64,000 nucleotides of DNA. Source: Crossiella cryophila. Lineage in GTDB: Bacteria > Actinomycetota > Actinomycetes > Mycobacteriales > Pseudonocardiaceae. The notes below the pieces were generated by a model. The model saw nothing but the letters and a program-made list of their open reading frames with translations, ran no database searches and was not told where the DNA came from. The stretch's first letter is position 1. The number at the start of each line of letters is the position of its first letter. Where the stretch lies: NCBI RefSeq assembly GCF_014204915.1, contig NZ_JACHMH010000001.1:9275501-9339500 (forward strand), in the 5' to 3' direction. The position numbers were made by a program, and so were the translations under genes. Below, piece after piece: positions 16,591 through 25,201 of the stretch.

Positions 16591-19380
16591 TCAGGTCCCG
16601 GACCAGAGGCGGACCAGCTCGACCCTGGCCCGCACGCCCAGCTTCCGGTACACGTTGCCGAGGTGGTACTCCACGGTCTTGACCGACAGGAACAGCTTTA
16701 GCGCGATCTCGCGGTTGCTCAGACCATCGGCCACCAGGTGCACGATCCGCGTCTCGTGGCTGGTCAGCGTGGAAATGTCCTGCCGGGGGCGGTTGAGGCC
16801 GATCTGTAGTTCCCCGTTCGCGCGGTGCAGCCATGGGGTGGCCCGCAACCGCTCGAACGCCGCCGCGGCCTGGGTGAGCTGTTCCTGCGCGAGTGAACGC
16901 CGACGGGCACGCCGCAGCCGTTCCCCATAGGCCATGCGGGTCCGGGCAGTGGTGAAGTCGTTGCCCAGCTGGGTATTCAGCGTGAGCGCATCCTCGAAGG
17001 CCTGGCGCGTCTCGGTTTCCTCGGCCGTGACCAGGCCGCGACAGTGGGCCAGGGTCGCGAGGTTCGACGGGGTCGGGCAGCGGCCGACCTCGCGGTCCAG
17101 GTCGGCCACGGCGGCCGAGGCCTCCTCGTGGCGCCCGGAGTACCACAGGGCCGCCACGAGATCGGTGTGGTAGGGGAAGACCACCGGGTTCACCACCCCC
17201 AGTCCGTGCACCCGGCGAGCGAGGGTCAGGAGCTGGTCGGCAGCCCGGTCGTGGTCGCCGAGGGAAAGCCATAGCTGGCCGAGCGCCAGTTCGGCGTACG
17301 GCGTGACCAGGTCCGCCCCCGCGGGCAGCAGCAGGGCCAGCGTCCGCCCGGCGTTCTCCAGGCACTGTTGCTGGTTGCCCTGTGCGGCGTCGACCCGGGC
17401 CAGGCTGCTCGCGCCGTACCCGGCCAGCAGCGGCTGCCCCAGCGTCTCCGCGGTGGTCTGGCACTCCGCGGCCGCGGAGTAGGCGGCGTGCCACCGGCCC
17501 AGACGCACCTCAAGGTCGGCGAGCACGGACAGCAGGCTGGACAGGCGTTCCAGGGCCTCGGCCCGGCGGGCCTCCGTGATCGCGGAGACCAGGATGGCGC
17601 GGGCGGTCGTGTGGTCGTCGAGCCACATCAGGTCCATGGTGGCGAACCCGAAGACCTCGGTGCCGTGCTCCAGGGGGTTCCGGGCAGCCAACCGGGTGGT
17701 CCAGGTGTCCAGGATCCGCCGTGCGGACGCCGAGTCCCCGGTGAGCAGCAGCGTGTGTGCCCGGAGCACCTGTGCGTCCATTGTGGACTGTTCGCCGCGG
17801 GCGAGGTGGCAGGCGTGTTCGGCCGCCTGGCTCGCCTGGGCCACCAGGCCCGCCACGGCGCCGATGCCGGCGGCGGTGGTCCACAGCGTGGCAGCGAGGT
17901 CCGGGGCGTCCTGGGCGGCGTTGCCTGCCATGCCCGAGACCGCGGTGAAGACCTCGGCGGGGGCGGACCTGGTGAAGCCGATCTGGGTGCGCACCTGCTC
18001 GATCTCGGCCAGCAGCCGGGGGCCGGGTGCGGCACGCAGGGCGAGGTCGAGTGCGTCCGCCGCGGCCTCGATGTGCCCGGCCAGCTGGGCGGCGGTCGCC
18101 GCGGCCAACGCCCGCCGGGCCCGGGTGGCATCGTCCACGCTCAGCTCTGCCGCGCGGAGGAAGGCACGGTGGGTCTCCCGCAACGCGCCTCGCACCCGGC
18201 TGTCCTCCCCGAGCCGCTCCAACGCGTCCGCGACGGCGGGGTCCGGGCCGAGCGTGGCCGCCGCAGCGTGCCAGGCCCGCTGATCCCGGTGTCCCGAGCC
18301 GGGTTCCGCACCGGTCTGGGCCAGTCGCTGGTGCGCGGCACGCCGTTGGCTGGGCGAGGCGTCGTGGTAGACGGTCGAGCGGAGCAGCGGGTGCACGAAC
18401 TCGATCCGATCGCCGATGGTCACCAGGCCCCCGTCCTCGGCCTCGGCAAGCTCCCGCAGTCCAGAGTGGCACAGTGCGGCGGCGATCTCCCGGACCTCGC
18501 CGGTGAAACTGGCCGCGCAGACCAGCAGCCCACGCCGCACGCCCGGCCGCAGCCGTTCGAGCCGACTCCGGTAGGCCGCCGCGATCACCTCCGGTACCGG
18601 CAGCACGGCCGTGGCCGGGTCCCGGGTTCGCCGGTCGCCCTGCTTGGCCAGCTCGATCAGGGCCAGCGGGTTGCCCTGGCTGTGCCGCATGAGCTCCTGG
18701 AGCTGGACCGGGCCGGGCGGGCGGCCCCGGACCACCGCGACCAGCTCGCCCGCGGCCTCGACATTCAGGCCGGGGAGGTGGAGCACCGGCGCGGTAGCGG
18801 TCTCCTCGTGCCCTGGGCGTTCGGCGACTATCAGCGCGACGCCTTCGCCGTGCAACCGCCGGGCGGCGAACAGGACGGCGTCGCGGGAGGCAGCGTCCAT
18901 CCACTGCATGTCATCGATCACTACGAGCGCCGGGGCCAGTTCGCCCAGCACGTCCAGGGTCGCCAGGCCGGTGGTCACCGGGCTGGCCGGGCTGGTCTGG
19001 TCCGGGTCCTCGATCCCCAGACAGATTCGCAGCGCGCGCCGCCGGGGTGGCGGCAGCCGGTCGAGCACGTCCGCGGCTGGGTGCAGCAGGTCGGTCAGCG
19101 CGGAGAAGGCGAGATCGGCCTCGGTCTGCACGCAGCGTGTCCGCAGCACCCGCAGCGCCCCGGCCTGTTCGACCGCGAAGTCCAGCAGCGCCGTCTTGCC
19201 GATGCCCGCCTCGCCGCGGAGCACCAGCACTCCGCTGCGTCCCTGGTCAGCGGCGGTTAGCAGCGCAGCGATCCGGGTCCGTTCCTCAGCGCGCCCCACC
19301 AGTGGCACTGGTCCCCCAGCTGTCCTTGGGCGTCGCAGCACTAGGGAACTCCCTGATCCGCTCGGCCTTCGTGGTGCCAC
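16591..19380 (-). CDS. large LuxR-family (LAL-type) ATP-binding regulator
   Basis: A 929-residue protein. The N-terminus has a P-loop ATPase domain with GEAGIGKTALL (Walker A, about 55-65) and LVVIDDMQW (Walker B). The middle consists of TPR-like helical repeats. The last 60 residues are a LuxR helix-turn-helix (LTSHETRIVHLVADGLSNREIA and KTVEYHLGNVYRKL). LAL regulators are typically 850-1000 residues and activate nearby operons; the divergent ricin-type lectin gene is the obvious candidate target. The start is a GTG at 19380; an internal GTG about 13 codons in is possible. This looks like cargo or ordinary chromosomal content rather than element backbone. Confidence 0.9.
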   Translation of the reverse strand: MAPRRPSGSGSSLVLRRPRTAGGPVPLVGRAEERTRIAALLTAADQGRSGVLVLRGEAGIGKTALLDFAVEQAGALRVLRTRCVQTEADLAFSALTDLLHPAADVLDRLPPPRRRALRICLGIEDPDQTSPASPVTTGLATLDVLGELAPALVVIDDMQWMDAASRDAVLFAARRLHGEGVALIVAERPGHEETATAPVLHLPGLNVEAAGELVAVVRGRPPGPVQLQELMRHSQGNPLALIELAKQGDRRTRDPATAVLPVPEVIAAAYRSRLERLRPGVRRGLLVCAASFTGEVREIAAALCHSGLRELAEAEDGGLVTIGDRIEFVHPLLRSTVYHDASPSQRRAAHQRLAQTGAEPGSGHRDQRAWHAAAATLGPDPAVADALERLGEDSRVRGALRETHRAFLRAAELSVDDATRARRALAAATAAQLAGHIEAAADALDLALRAAPGPRLLAEIEQVRTQIGFTRSAPAEVFTAVSGMAGNAAQDAPDLAATLWTTAAGIGAVAGLVAQASQAAEHACHLARGEQSTMDAQVLRAHTLLLTGDSASARRILDTWTTRLAARNPLEHGTEVFGFATMDLMWLDDHTTARAILVSAITEARRAEALERLSSLLSVLADLEVRLGRWHAAYSAAAECQTTAETLGQPLLAGYGASSLARVDAAQGNQQQCLENAGRTLALLLPAGADLVTPYAELALGQLWLSLGDHDRAADQLLTLARRVHGLGVVNPVVFPYHTDLVAALWYSGRHEEASAAVADLDREVGRCPTPSNLATLAHCRGLVTAEETETRQAFEDALTLNTQLGNDFTTARTRMAYGERLRRARRRSLAQEQLTQAAAAFERLRATPWLHRANGELQIGLNRPRQDISTLTSHETRIVHLVADGLSNREIALKLFLSVKTVEYHLGNVYRKLGVRARVELVRLWSGT

Positions 19381-19446
19381 ATCCTACGGAGCGTCACGGC
19401 CCGGAGCACCGGGCCAATGATCACTCCAGTCGATGAGGAGACCTTC

Positions 19447-19974
19447 ATGGGATCAGAGAAGTCGCCGAGGAACCGGGTCGCGATGCTGCTCGCGGGCCTG
19501 CCGCTGCTGGTGGTGCCCGGCCTGGCCAGCGCCGCGCCGGCCGCGCCCGCGGGCGCGCAGTCCACCTCGATCCTGCGCAACGCGCACAGCGGCAAATGCC
19601 TGGAGATCGGCTTCAGCGGCACGGCCGATTTCAACGTGGCCAACCAGTTCGCCTGCCACAGTCGCAACAACCAGAAGTGGACCATCGAGCCCATCGGTAG
19701 CGAGGGGTACAACCTGATCAAGAACGTGCACAGCGGTAAATGCCTGGAGATCGGTTTCGGTGGCACGGCCGACTTCAATGTCGCCAACCAGTGGGCCTGC
19801 CACGGCGGCAACTACCAGCGCTGGATCATCCGGTCCGCCACCGGCGGCGTGACCATCCGGAACCAGCAGAGTGGGAAGTGCCTGGAGATCGGGTTCAGCG
19901 GCACCGCTGACTTCAACGTGGCCAACCAGTTCACCTGCCACACCGGCAACAACCAGAAGTGGCTGTTCGTCTGA
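19447..19974 (+). CDS. secreted ricin-type beta-trefoil lectin
   Basis: A 175-residue precursor. A basic start, hydrophobic core and ASA cleavage region form a signal peptide of about 31 residues. The mature protein is almost wholly one beta-trefoil made of three near-identical repeats. Each carries SGKCLEIGF, then TADFNVANQ, then a C-x-x-x-x-N-x-Q/R-W end (QW-type ricin motif). It should bind carbohydrate outside the cell. No catalytic domain is attached. ATG 19447 follows GAGGAG; an upstream ATG at 19417 would spoil the signal peptide. It is divergent from the LAL regulator. Confidence 0.85.
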   Translation: MGSEKSPRNRVAMLLAGLPLLVVPGLASAAPAAPAGAQSTSILRNAHSGKCLEIGFSGTADFNVANQFACHSRNNQKWTIEPIGSEGYNLIKNVHSGKCLEIGFGGTADFNVANQWACHGGNYQRWIIRSATGGVTIRNQQSGKCLEIGFSGTADFNVANQFTCHTGNNQKWLFV

Positions 19975-20009
19975 CACTTCGCGTGGTTTCCCCAAGCCCA
20001 CGCGGTGAC

Positions 20010-20046
20010 GAGGGGTGCCGCCCCGGTCGTCCTGGGGCGGCACCTC
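20010..20046. terminator. terminator hairpin between lectin and WD40 genes
   Basis: A GC-rich stem (GAGGGGTGCCGCCCC / GGGGCGGCACCTC, one bulged G) with a 9-nt loop in the gap between convergent genes. Confidence 0.65.
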
Positions 20047-20099
20047 ATCTGCGTGAGCTGCTGGCCCGGTTCGCCGATCAGGACCAGGGAGGGGCCTGA

Positions 20100-21476
20100 T
20101 CAGCTCAGGCCGGTCATGTCCCACAACCGCACGGAGTTGTCCAGCATCCCGGTGGCCAGCACCTGTCCGACCGGGCTGTACGCCGCGCTGGTGGTCGCGC
20201 TGCTGGGCCCGATCGGGTCGCCGAGCGGCTCCCGGGTGGCCACGTCCCACACCCGCACCGCCGGTGACAGCCCCGCGGTGGCCAACCGCTTGCCGTCAGC
20301 ACTGAAGGAGAGGCTGGTGGCTGAGTTGCTGATGGGCTCACCGAGTTGCTTGCGGTTGTCCACGTCCCAGAATTGCGTGGTGCCATCAGGAAGCGCGTAG
20401 GCCAGGACGCGGCCGTCCGGACTGAGTGCCACGCTCTGCGCGTGACCGGACCGCATGGGGATCTGGTCCAGCTGCTGGTAGGTGCTGACATCCCACAGGC
20501 GCACCGTGTTGTCCGTGCTCGTGGTGGCCAGCACCCGGCCGTTCCCGCTGAAGGCCAAGGCAGTGAGGGCGAAGGTGTGGCCGAGTAGGGGCTTGCCCAC
20601 CGGTTTGCGGCTTTCCACGTCCCAGAACCGCACCTTGCCGCTGACCTCGCCGGTGGCCAGCAGCCGGCCGTCGGCGCTGAACTCCACGGCCATGGCCGCG
20701 ATTGGCAGGCCTAGGCTCATGCGCGGCATGGTCATGCCAGGCAGTTTCGGAAAGGTGGGCATGGCCACGGGGTCGGTGAGCGACTCGCCGAATTGTTTGC
20801 GGCTGGCCACATCCCAGAACTGCACCCCGTTACCCGAGGGCGCCAGGGCCACGGTGCGCCCGTCCGGGCTCACCGCGATGCCGTGGGTGAGCCCGGAGGC
20901 GGCGAGGATGCCGAGCTCCTTGCGGTTCGCCGCGTCCCAGATCCGGACGGTCTGATCCAGGCTCGCCGTGACCAGGACCTGGCCGTTCCCGCTGAACTTC
21001 AATGTGTTGATCATTCCGGTGTGGCCGGCCAGGATGCCGAGCTCGCGTGCCCTTGGCGGTGGGGCCAGCGGGTTCCCCGTCACCTGCAACGTGCCGCTGG
21101 TGGCCAGCCAGCGCACCAGCACGAAGGCGGCGACCAGCAGCACCGCGCCCGCCACCGCGCCGACCAGCAGCACCCGCGGGCTGCGCCAGCCGTGGTGGTG
21201 CACGCCCCCGGAGATGCTGTTCGCCTGCACCACCAGGTCCGTCTTCTTCGTCACCGTCAGCTGGTTGTGCACCTGCGGATTCGCGGGAACCGGCGGGTCA
21301 GCCTGGTCTGGAGGTTCTGCCACCCGGATCGCCCCCTGTCCGTGATACCGGAACACGGTAATGGCACCGCGCCCCGGCCTGCTGGAACTCCGGGGCAGGA
21401 CGATCCAGTTCACCCATGTGGAGCAGGTCCCCGCCTCAACCCAGTGCGACGCTGCGCCGCGCAGCTCGTCCAGCAC
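20100..21476 (-). CDS. membrane-anchored WD40-repeat protein
   Basis: A 458-residue protein with a polar N-terminal 100 residues, one membrane segment (LLVGAVAGAVLLVAAFVLVRWL near 104-125) and a C-terminal beta-propeller. Repeats show the GH...(V/I)xxWD pattern: LAGHTGMINTLKFSGNG then VRIWD, FALTALAFSGNG then VRLWD, VRVWD, and a final VRLWDMTG. About seven blades can be counted loosely. Such proteins in actinomycetes often follow kinase or NB-ARC modules, but here there is no attached kinase. The real start may be an internal codon, as the first 40 residues look unstructured. Confidence 0.85.
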   Translation of the reverse strand: MLDELRGAASHWVEAGTCSTWVNWIVLPRSSSRPGRGAITVFRYHGQGAIRVAEPPDQADPPVPANPQVHNQLTVTKKTDLVVQANSISGGVHHHGWRSPRVLLVGAVAGAVLLVAAFVLVRWLATSGTLQVTGNPLAPPPRARELGILAGHTGMINTLKFSGNGQVLVTASLDQTVRIWDAANRKELGILAASGLTHGIAVSPDGRTVALAPSGNGVQFWDVASRKQFGESLTDPVAMPTFPKLPGMTMPRMSLGLPIAAMAVEFSADGRLLATGEVSGKVRFWDVESRKPVGKPLLGHTFALTALAFSGNGRVLATTSTDNTVRLWDVSTYQQLDQIPMRSGHAQSVALSPDGRVLAYALPDGTTQFWDVDNRKQLGEPISNSATSLSFSADGKRLATAGLSPAVRVWDVATREPLGDPIGPSSATTSAAYSPVGQVLATGMLDNSVRLWDMTGLS

Positions 21477-21872
21477 CGCTAGCAGTGCTCAGCAAGTCCG
21501 TACCGGGGGATGCCACCGGTGGCATGTCAGCACGGCTCCCATGAGGCCGCGCCCGGCCAGAGGTGGACGGGCACCTGCTCCGAGGCTCGCCGACATCAGC
21601 GATCAGGCCGACCAGGAGGAACCTGGATCCGGCCGCCAGAACCACATGCTCCACCACCCGTTGCCCGAATGTCACCCCGCTGATTACTGAAAGTAGTCAC
21701 GCGCGGGGGCGCGGCAAAATGCCGCGCCCCCGAAAAGCACGGCGGCCAAGGCCGCCGAAAAAAGATATGGGCCAAAGGCCCATATTACGATGAGTTTCAC
21801 CAGGTCCAACTGAGTCGTTGACGCAGTTCAGGGCGTTGCTGCGACATCCATGCCTGGATAGTTCCGTAGTGG
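21477..21872. other. intergenic region with four tandem hairpins
   Basis: About 400 bp without a convincing gene. Its only clear content is the hairpin cluster at 21681-21785. Confidence 0.5.
21681..21785. terminator. array of four tandem stem-loops, probable stacked terminators
   Basis: Four short-loop hairpins follow one another: 21681-21699 (8 bp, loop GAA, one G-U pair), 21705-21731 (12 bp perfect, loop AAA), 21740-21757 (8 bp perfect, loop AA) and 21765-21785 (9 bp perfect, loop AAA). Read on the minus strand the last one is followed by a CTTTTTTC tract and the third by TGCTTTTC. They therefore most simply terminate the minus-strand gene ending at 21873. The number and regularity are unusual for this GC content. 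Confidence 0.6.
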
Positions 21873-22958
21873 TCACCAGGGCGGTGGAATGGGCACCGCG
21901 TCGCCATCGATACCCCAGTCAAGGAGCTGACGAGGCAGGAGCACCGGGGTCGTGACCACCGCTTGGAAGCGATACGGGATCCCCGGCTCGGCAAGTGCGT
22001 CACTCAATGCAGCCAGCCGTCCCGGAGTCCGGCGCGAGCACACCACGGCCACCTGCATCGTCTCGGCCGGGCAGAACTCGGCCAGCTGCCGCAACTGCCG
22101 GATGTGCCGGACCAGACCGTCGTAGCGCCCATGCCGTTCGGCCTCGATCACCAGCACCCGATCACCATCCTCGCACCGGAATCCGACCGCTGCGTCAGGG
22201 ACAATCCACCCCGGTCCGCCCAGCCCGGCCACGGGACAGCGGCGGGCGATCCGGACCACGCCAACCAAGCCCGGACGCACCGCGAGAAGCCGACGGACCG
22301 TGTTGGTCAGCAGACGATCGTGTTCCTCGTCCTGCTGACGCGGTCGGCGGGGCGGAGCCGTCCCAGTCGCGTTCGCGATTGAGCGAGCCGAACGCCGGCC
22401 AAGCGGGTTCAGCAACCAACGCCCCGGAACCGGGGCGCCGTCGGTGAGCCAACCGGCGTTGCGCCACTCCTGGACCGCCGCCCGCACGTCTGCGTCCCGG
22501 ACCAAGCGGTTCCAGCACGCGGCCGCCTCGGCGACCAACCGGCACAGCGACGGGACCTCGGCCCAGCCGCGGACTGGCAGCACAGCCGCCAAGGCCCGCC
22601 GGGCAACCTCGCTGTTCGACACCGTCCACGCCGGTGCACCCGCCGGGATCTCGCCGATCACCTCCAGGCCCTGCGGCGTGACCCGGACCGGCCGGGCCGG
22701 ACGCCCCGGCGGTCGGTCGCGGACCAGCCATCCGATCCGGTACAGGCGCCGGACCAACCGGAGCGACGGAACCCTAGAACCTGGGCCTTGGCAGCGATCA
22801 AGGCTGTCAAGCAGCGCGTCGTCGAGCCAGCCGAACTCGCCCAGCGCCCACCAGACCGGCCACCACTCGCCGCTGATGGCAGGCCGCGGTGCCGCTTCCA
22901 CCAGTCCGATCCGGAGCGCGGTGCGCAGGGTCGCGCCGCGCCGGAGTGCTTCGCCCAC
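21873..22958 (-). CDS. replication-relaxation-like protein
   Basis: A 361-residue protein. The N-terminal two thirds look like winged-helix DNA-binding units (WLDDALLDSLDRC, VRRLYRIGWLVRD, RVTPQGLEVI). The C-terminal third has PDAAVGFRCEDGDRVLVIEAERHGRYDGLVRHI, the nuclease-fold-like PDA...xxExE signature I associate with plasmid replication-relaxation proteins. The start is a GTG at 22958. It is divergent from the ParA/ParB genes, as expected on plasmids and integrative elements. Family call is by motif recall and moderately sure. Confidence 0.6.
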   Translation of the reverse strand: MGEALRRGATLRTALRIGLVEAAPRPAISGEWWPVWWALGEFGWLDDALLDSLDRCQGPGSRVPSLRLVRRLYRIGWLVRDRPPGRPARPVRVTPQGLEVIGEIPAGAPAWTVSNSEVARRALAAVLPVRGWAEVPSLCRLVAEAAACWNRLVRDADVRAAVQEWRNAGWLTDGAPVPGRWLLNPLGRRSARSIANATGTAPPRRPRQQDEEHDRLLTNTVRRLLAVRPGLVGVVRIARRCPVAGLGGPGWIVPDAAVGFRCEDGDRVLVIEAERHGRYDGLVRHIRQLRQLAEFCPAETMQVAVVCSRRTPGRLAALSDALAEPGIPYRFQAVVTTPVLLPRQLLDWGIDGDAVPIPPPW

Positions 22959-22969
22959 GTCTTCGACAG

Positions 22970-23002
22970 TCGGGACTGCCGCGCTGGCCGCGGCAGTCCC
23001 GA
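22970..23002. promoter_or_regulatory. perfect 14-bp inverted repeat in the divergent parA promoter region
   Basis: TCGGGACTGCCGCG and its exact complement separated by 5 nt, between the replication-relaxation-like and ParA-like genes. It could be a partition site, an operator or an attenuator. Confidence 0.45.
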
Positions 23003-23044
23003 CCTCTCCAGGTGAGTCCGTGTCATCAAAGCCAAGGAGTCACC

Positions 23045-23785
23045 GTGAAGAACCCAAAGATCATCTTGATTGCGAAGTTCAAGGGCGGAGTGGGCGGGAC
23101 CCACCTGTGCGCGTTGCTCGCCCACGGCCTGGCCGCCACCGAACCCACCCTGTTCGCCGATCTGGAGCCGCAGGGAGACGGCGCCCAGATCCTGGCCGTG
23201 CCCACCCGGACAGCCGGGACCGTCAAGGACTTCCTGCTGGGCTCCCTGCCGCACCGCGAGGTGCTGTGCGAGGTGCCGACCTCCGCCCACTGCTACTACC
23301 TGGCACCTGACCGGGAACTCAACCGCCCCACCGGCCGGCCCCTCTTCGACCCGGACCGGATCCGGAAGGCCGCGGCAGGGGCCGGAATCCCCTGGGTGGT
23401 CGTCGACGCGGTCAAGCTGCCCGATCCCCGAGCCCTCGATTTGCTCACGCAGGCCGACCTCGTGTTGTGCGTCGTCGCCAACGCCTTCGGCGTACGTACC
23501 TTGCTCAGCGCCTACCAGCAACTAACGCGGCTTGCCCGATGCGACGCCGTACACGTCGTGGTGAACCGGATCCGCAAGGACCGCAGCGAAATGGTGCTGC
23601 TCGACCGCTTGATCGAGCACGAGGGCGCCGGGCGGCTCCAGCTCTGCCCCGTCCACATCGGACACGACGGGTGGGTCGCCAACGCGGTGCTCAACAGCCG
23701 TAGCCCCTTCGCCGTCGGCAACGCCCAGGCCACCCACCGCGCGTCGGCCGAACTGGCCGCGTGGGTCCGAGGCAGGCTGGCATGA
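23045..23785 (+). CDS. ParA-like P-loop ATPase with altered Walker A
   Basis: A 246-residue member of the ParA/MinD superfamily by length, order of motifs and coupling to a ParB-like gene. The Walker A region reads FKGGVGGTH (about 12-20). The signature Lys at the start of KGGVG is kept, but the nucleotide-binding Lys of GKT is replaced by Gly, so ATP hydrolysis may be weak or absent. LFADLEPQGD corresponds to the motif after Walker A and WVVVDAVK to Walker B. GTG 23045 has an AAGGAG site. It probably acts with the ParB-like protein in segregation of the element. Confidence 0.8.
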   Translation: MKNPKIILIAKFKGGVGGTHLCALLAHGLAATEPTLFADLEPQGDGAQILAVPTRTAGTVKDFLLGSLPHREVLCEVPTSAHCYYLAPDRELNRPTGRPLFDPDRIRKAAAGAGIPWVVVDAVKLPDPRALDLLTQADLVLCVVANAFGVRTLLSAYQQLTRLARCDAVHVVVNRIRKDRSEMVLLDRLIEHEGAGRLQLCPVHIGHDGWVANAVLNSRSPFAVGNAQATHRASAELAAWVRGRLA

Positions 23786-24795
23786 CCGACATGCTGAGCG
23801 GCCTCGGCGCGGCCGACACCAGTTCGGCGCTGGGCGAGCTGGAAGACGGTGAACCGGAACGGGTCGCGGTTCCGATCCCGCTGTCCGCGATCACCCGGTG
23901 CGTGCAGGTGTGCGGTGTCGACGCCAAGCCGGAGGAGATCACCAGTCTGGCGGCCAACATCGACGAATTCGGTCTGCTGCACCCCATCGAGGTCAACCCG
24001 AACGGCGACGACACCTACACCCTGATCAAAGGCAACAGCCGCAGGCTGGCCTTCCAGGAACTCGGACGGGAGACCATCCCCGCCTTCGTCGACGCCCGGA
24101 CAGCCAACGACGAACTGATGGCCGTGTTCATCCGCGCCCAGGCATCGGAGAACGCGCACCGCAAGCAGCTCACAATCCTGGAAACCCTCAACACCATCGG
24201 CAGGCTCGCCGACCCGCCGTGCTCGTGTAGCCGCAACGCGATCGGCCGGATCATGCGCCTGCCCGAAGCCACCCTGAAACGCTACTGGCGGGTGTACCGG
24301 ACCGTGCGCGACCGCGGGATGAACTGGCTGCCCGAGGTCGCCCAGTGGCTCAACACCCCGGCGGCCACCTGGGTGACGGCGAGCGCCTTCGCTCACGACC
24401 GCGAACTGGAACACCGCTTCGCCGAGACTGGCGAGCTGCCGAATCCGGCACCGACTCCGGTCCCGGAGCCTGAACCAGAGCGCGAGCAGTCCGCCGGCGC
24501 GCCGTCCGCGGAAGCGAGCAGGGGGGGTCAATTGACCCCCCCTGAACCACCCGCCGCCAGTCCCGCGACCATCCGCGACGAGGTGGTGCCGGACAGACCG
24601 CCGGCTCCACCCGGTCGCCAGCTCTGGCGCCGCCTGCACCGGAACCTTGAAGAGCTGGACTCCGTTGTCGACGAGTTGGCACCTGAACTCCGGCAGGAGA
24701 TCGGGACCGCACTTCGGGCCAGCTTTGAACGCGTGGTGATCGAACCAGAGATTGAACCGTTGACACGAAAGGAAAACCGATGTTTGGAGTCCTAA
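23782..24795 (+). CDS. ParB-like partition protein
   Basis: A 337-residue protein coupled to the ParA-like gene by ATGA. The N-terminal domain has the ParB/sulfiredoxin-like order: AVPIPLSAIT, SLAANIDEFGLLHPIEV, TLIKGNSRRLAFQEL (the G-x-x-R-R box), and AQASENAHRKQL. A helical DNA-binding section follows (NAIGRIMRLPEATLKRYWRVYR). A Pro/Glu-rich linker from about residue 225 leads to a short C-terminal helical domain, probably for dimerisation. A 22-bp palindrome lies inside the linker-coding DNA. Canonical chromosomal parS was not seen. Confidence 0.82.
   Translation: MTDMLSGLGAADTSSALGELEDGEPERVAVPIPLSAITRCVQVCGVDAKPEEITSLAANIDEFGLLHPIEVNPNGDDTYTLIKGNSRRLAFQELGRETIPAFVDARTANDELMAVFIRAQASENAHRKQLTILETLNTIGRLADPPCSCSRNAIGRIMRLPEATLKRYWRVYRTVRDRGMNWLPEVAQWLNTPAATWVTASAFAHDRELEHRFAETGELPNPAPTPVPEPEPEREQSAGAPSAEASRGGQLTPPEPPAASPATIRDEVVPDRPPAPPGRQLWRRLHRNLEELDSVVDELAPELRQEIGTALRASFERVVIEPEIEPLTRKENRCLES
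24521..24542. promoter_or_regulatory. perfect 22-bp palindrome inside the ParB-like gene (candidate centromere site)
   Basis: Seven G, TCAATTGA, seven C. It lies in the linker-coding part of the ParB-like gene. ParB-type sites are often inside or next to parAB genes. Confidence 0.45.
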
Positions 24796-25022
24796 TTGGA
24801 CTGATCATCCCTGGTGGCGCGCAGTGGCATGCCCACCGATTCTGGGCCGGCCTGGTGTTCCTGGGCTGCGCGGTCACCATCGCACTGTTCGCCTTCCCTC
24901 GGTTCGGGTGGCCATCGCTGCTGATCGTTCCACTCCTCGCCCTCGCCGAACAGTGGGCCTGGAGTCGTGGGCGAACCCAAGCAGGGCACGGCCGTGTTAC
25001 CTCCCCGCGTGTCCGCGATTGA
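24780..25022 (+). CDS. small membrane protein overlapping the ParB-like gene
   Basis: An 80-residue protein with hydrophobic stretches at about 1-13, 22-40 and 44-57 and a basic, hydrophilic tail. Its ATG lies 16 bp inside the end of the ParB-like gene and is preceded by AAAGGAAAA. The IPGGAQ and HRFWAGLVF segments resemble TM2-like or small orphan membrane proteins, but I cannot assign it. Confidence 0.6.
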   Translation: MFGVLIGLIIPGGAQWHAHRFWAGLVFLGCAVTIALFAFPRFGWPSLLIVPLLALAEQWAWSRGRTQAGHGRVTSPRVRD

Positions 25023-25123
25023 ACGCGGACCCGTACCCGCATACCTCCACAGCGTGCCCTGCGGCCCTCGGGTCGCTGCCCAATCCGCTTCCGGCCAGGG
25101 GAGCGTTCCACGATCGCGTCACA

Positions 25124-25201
25124 AAGGTGGTGGACACCCCTGGCAGCTTCGTGTTCGCGGCCAGACCGCCACTCACGAAGCCCTGGCTCGCCGGGGAAAC
25201 C
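25124..25201 (+). promoter_or_regulatory. structured 5' leader of the first CRP/FNR gene
   Basis: It starts with AAGGTGGTG and CACCCC. An outer stem pairs CCCCTGGC (25137-25144) with GCCGGGG (25190-25196) around one bulged T. An inner stem pairs GCTTCGTG (25146-25153) with CACGAAGC (25174-25181). The outer 3' arm contains the G-rich stretch 5 nt before the ATG, so the fold could hide the ribosome-binding site. A leader of the same plan precedes the second CRP/FNR gene. Confidence 0.55.

Noticed and set aside
24994-25002. GTGTTACCT as a further copy of the promoter motif
   Set aside because: It has a mismatch, lies within the end of a small membrane gene, and is 208 bp from the next start, which has its own leader.
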